In this document: in pieces, positions 60,914 through 64,000 of the stretch
How the letters are laid out: the number at the start of each line of letters is the position of its first letter
Position numbering within the stretch: position 1 is the stretch's first letter
Assembly (NCBI GenBank): GCA_030549775.1
Contig: CM060177.1
Coordinates: 33,882,514-33,946,513, forward strand
Reading direction: 5' to 3'
Length of the DNA: 64,000 nucleotides
Origin: Tamarix chinensis
Taxonomy: Eukaryota > Streptophyta > Magnoliopsida > Caryophyllales > Tamaricaceae
Notes under the pieces: generated by a model
What the model was told of the DNA's origin: nothing
Databases searched by the model: none
The model's input: only the letters and a program-made list of their open reading frames with translations
Position numbers and translations under genes: made by a program

Positions 60914-61646
60914 AATCAAGAAAAGAATGTGATGTATGTTTATTTTCTAATTTGTATTAAGTTTAAAAAGTGCAACCATGATTTTATGGAGATTCCCTGC
61001 ATAATTATGGCATTTAGCATGTTAATTCATGAATATTGATTGTTAAGAACCTTAAATGATATAAGATTGATATTCAGGTTAATTAAACAAAGATTATGGA
61101 ATTTAAATAAGTTTTCCTATTAAGATTGTTTTTATCCCAATTGATCAAGTGGTCCTAAGTATCGATGGACTAGTGTGGTAGAGCCATCAATTGGTTATTT
61201 ATGACTTTAGTTGTTTTAGACTTAGGTTAAGCTCATCAACTAGTTTCACCAAACCCATCGACTAGTTTCTCGAATAGTTGACTTTTTGGGATAATCTATC
61301 AACTAATTGGTATGCGATATTAGTAGTTTTAGCCATAGATTAGACACAATGATTGATTTAATTAAACCAATTGGTTAGTCCTTTGAAAATTCAACATTTG
61401 GCAATGACCTATTGAGTGGTTCACTATCACTAGGATGTTTAGTGGAACCCTAACCAATTGATTGGTTTTGAAAACACATCTACTATTTTCTACCATTTTT
61501 TCTTTCTTGTTTGTTTCTTCCCGAATGTGTATTTTATGTTTTCTTATGCGCGGATAATAACCTAAGATGTTGGTAACTATGAATCTACCTCAATTAGTGA
61601 AGTTTAAATTATGGATTAAATTTTGTAAAGAGAAATTTTATACTTG
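60914..61646. other. Flank between solo LTR and copia LTR, no gene seen
   Basis: Contains repeated CAACTAG/ATTGGTTAG-like phrases (61180-61460) also found near 42840-42970, so it is probably part of a dispersed repeat. Nothing coding was found. Confidence 0.3.
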
Positions 61647-62495
61647 TTAACTAATGTTAATTTAGCATTTGAGCCTTTTTCTTAACCATAACACCAATAT
61701 TTGATTATATTGTTAAAAAATAGATTCTTCCTATGGTTAATATTTATGTAGTGATTTAAAAATGATGTAGGATAGACCACTACTAACTTATCTAATGGCT
61801 TTAAAATGTGAAACCATGTATGATAAATGAGCTAGCAAGAATAAGAGAAAATAAAATGGACATATATGGTGCCCATAAGTTAACCTTATTTATAAACTGT
61901 GACTTTCACTTGGCTATTGAGATAACTAGATGAATAACTATAAGTTTTGACTGGGTATTTGAGTACATCATAATATTGTGTTGGTTTGTGTAGGTTTTGG
62001 ATAAGTTTAGTGTAGTATGAAGGTTTATGTAAGAAATACAGGGGTACCGTGTTAATTAATAGGGTGTGTGTTTTTAAAAGAAACTTTTGATGTATTTTGG
62101 TAAAAATTCAAACATAAGAAAATAAATATAGGGTCCTACATTTCTTAAACATGGACCATCCTTTTTCCTTATTTCCAAAATGAATTGTTTTACCCCAAAA
62201 GGTTTTTTTTTCTTTGATAAAAGGGGAAATGTTGGAACCTTAACCATCAAGAGTCATATGTCTCAAATTCTTATTCTTCCCCATAAAATTCTCCATTCAA
62301 AGAGAATTGTAATTTTTGTGTACTGGGCTAGTTAATTAGTTTAATCATCTTATAGTTACACAATAGCTACAATAAAGATCTTTACTTTTTTTTTTCTCAA
62401 TTTGTATGTTTTGTGATTGAGCTTTCAATTGTATATAATCTTTTTCACTCTGATTCTGGTGTGGATCTATTTAAATCCACACTAATTCCATAACA
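61647..62495 (+). repeat. 5' LTR of a Ty1-copia element
   Basis: It ends TTCCATAACA at 62495, followed by AT and a decayed primer site (TTGGTATTATACATGAG). Its R-U5 half is similar to the minus-strand LTR at 3721-4514, so both are one copia family. The start near 61647 (TGTTAACTAATGTTAA) is the best match to that LTR's start, but is uncertain. TGTTGGAACC at 62230, preceded by a purine run, is a weaker alternative. Confidence 0.55.
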
Positions 62496-62639
62496 ATTTG
62501 GTATTATACATGAGTTATTAAAATATATTTGGTTATTAGGATGTGCATGTGATTCAATATTGAGAAGTTGAATCAATATGTTAATTTTAAATAATGGAAA
62601 TACAAAATGGATTAGAAAATATTTTATCAAGTTATTTGA

Positions 62640-63658
62640 AGAAGCCTAAATTGATGACAGATGAGAGATTTGAATAATTAGATCTAAGAACCCTCTATAT
62701 CATACAATTTTGTCTTTTGAATAAGGTATTGTGGGAAGTGAAGAAAGAATCAACAATGGCTACCCTGTTATTGAAAATAGAGCAATTATATATGACAAAA
62801 TTAGTAGCAAATACTCTATTGTTGAAGAGTTGGCTTTATGACCTGAAATTAGGAGAGGGATAATCTATGAGAAGTTATTTGAATGCATTTGATACTATAG
62901 TTGTGGATTTGCATAATAAAGATGTTAAACTTGATGATGATGATTTGGCTATTACGATGTTATGTTCTTAGCGTGCATTTTTTAAACATTTTCATGATAC
63001 TATATTGTATAGGAAGGACGAGTTAGTCTTTGAGGATGTGAAATCTTTCCTGTTATAATAGGAATTGATTGATAGTCAATTAATTGGTAACATTACTTCT
63101 GATGACTCTCATAATAATGGATTAGTATCTAGGGGAGGACATAGGAAAAGGGTTCTGATGCTCATAGGAAGCTCAAATCTAAGTTAAAGAGTTTGTGAAA
63201 GAGCGTGGCATTCTATGGGTGTCACCATAAGGGGCATGTTAGGACATTTGGTACTAATAGGAAGTCTGGTGTTACATTATGCATGGTAAGGAAGGAGGAG
63301 ATTTACATGTGACAGGTTGATGAGTTTGAGGTGGAGGGATGTGTGATCATATTTTCCAAGTGAAGAGACCATTGTATGGTTTGAATAAGTCTCGTAGATA
63401 GTGGTATATATGATTTGATCATTTTATTCTAAAGCATGGTTTCTCTAGGAGTAAGGGGGATGGATGTGTGTACTTAAAGGAGATGGAGGATGGATCTTTT
63501 GTATATCTTTTCGTATATGTTAATGACATGATTATGACACCTAAAAAAATCTCTAATGTTTATACGGTGAAGGAAATGAGGAATAGTGAGTGTGAGATGA
63601 AGAATCTTAGAGCTATAAAGAGCATCCTTGGCATAGAGATCATTATAAAGTATGTGTA
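62640..63658 (+). pseudogene. Ty1-copia gag and RT remnant
   Basis: Plus-strand gag with stops: KVLWEVKKESTMATLLLKIE, LYMTKLVANTLLLKSWLYDL, MRSYLNAFDTIVVDLHNKDV, LYRKDELVFEDVKSFL, following the copia UBN2/gag pattern. A zinc knuckle near 63211-63250 has lost two cysteines (FYGCHHKGHVRTF). The protease and integrase are deleted, and at about 63360 reverse transcriptase begins: VKRPLYGLNKSRR, FDHFILKHGFSRSKGDGCVY, FVYLFVYVNDM, where the catalytic YVDDM has become YVNDM, to KSILGIEI. It is cut off at 63659 by a CACTA terminus (element E). Confidence 0.8.
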
Positions 63659-64000
63659 CTGTACCCCAGAAAGGAATTTTAATAATGGTTATTTTATGGT
63701 TTTGATACTGGTTTTGAACTTTTATCGAATTGCCCATTATTAAAAATTTTATTAAATTTCATAACTGTCATAATTTTTTTTTTTACAAAAATCACGAATA
63801 TATGTGTAAAATTTATATTTAATAATATTTTTCAAGTTAAAACCGTTGTTAAAAACCATGTTTTAATAACGGTTTCCAAGTAAAACCATTGTTAAAAACT
63901 AGGTTTAAATAATGGTTTTTAAGTCAAAACCATTGTGAAAAAAAAGTTTTAATAATGGTTATTACAAAAACCATTGTTAAAATATGATCTAATTAGGGTT
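63659..64000 (-). mobile_element. CACTA element E terminus (TAACGG family), continues past window
   Basis: CTGTACCCCAGAAAGG matches the CACTACCCCAAAAAGG end of elements A and C, followed by TTTTAATAATGG hairpin repeats. From 63780 the sequence follows the left end of element A (ATTTATATTTAATAAT, TTTTTCAAG, AACCGTTGTTAAAA). It is inserted in the copia RT remnant. By its end type the gene, if present, lies on the minus strand beyond the window edge. Confidence 0.75.

Noticed and set aside
62220..62240. Polypurine tract AAAAGGGGAAA followed by TGTTGG as a 3' LTR start (tandem LTR arrangement)
   Set aside because: Similarity to the LTR at 3721-4514 extends further upstream, so 62230 is more likely inside the LTR.

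Overview
This is nuclear DNA from a flowering plant, probably a eudicot with a large, repeat-rich genome; the species cannot be named from the sequence. The evidence is strong AT-richness, many stacked plant transposable elements (CACTA DNA transposons, Ty3-gypsy and Ty1-copia LTR elements, a plant LINE) and one intact intron-containing host gene. That gene, at 44980-46058 (minus), encodes a secreted double-DUF26 (Gnk2/stress-antifungal) protein. A short second exon adds a hydrophobic C-terminal tail.

Left third (1-24.6 kb): decayed retroelements. These are a Tekay/Del-like LTR fragment (1-1.35 kb), a minus-strand Ty1-copia remnant with its 5' LTR and primer-binding site (1.37-4.5 kb), a minus-strand gypsy gag with its own primer site and LTR (4.9-7.4 kb), a sharply bounded 5'-truncated LINE with a 15-bp target duplication (10.36-11.38 kb), two Athila-like gag remnants (12.5-13.3 kb minus; 21.6-23.1 kb plus), and a minus-strand gypsy 3' LTR followed by integrase and RT/RNase H (17.2-20.7 kb).

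Middle (24.6-42.1 kb): CACTA elements. Element A (24607-35202, gene on minus) is split by element B (28286-33099, 3-bp TTT duplication), which landed in A's transposase-associated coding sequence. B keeps only the N-terminal domain of a TNP2 transposase and 2.3 tandem copies of a 0.73-kb leader unit. Element D (35354-42079) is a decayed, internally duplicated relative of B.

Right third (42.1-64 kb): LTR debris, a copia RNase H fragment, then the host gene. Element C (47787-53716, CAT duplication) is a well-preserved CACTA copy nested in another CACTA, F (47605-about 55470), itself apparently inside a gypsy LTR. C carries an 11-exon gene that I could assemble with every splice phase consistent. 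It joins a Transposase_24-like region to a C-terminal Ulp1/C48 cysteine-protease domain with the H-D-Q-C residues present. A giant 4.65-kb solo LTR with perfect TGGCT duplications follows (56260-60908). The window ends in a copia LTR, gag and RT remnant cut by a fourth TAACGG-family CACTA terminus, E (63659 to the edge).

The strongest signals for follow-up are the CACTA families. A, C and E share subterminal arrays of short hairpins built on TTTTAATAACGGTT, end-specific terminal repeats, and (in A and C) telomere-like leader repeats; C also has a young 324-bp duplication. They show a clear relative age series of nested insertions.
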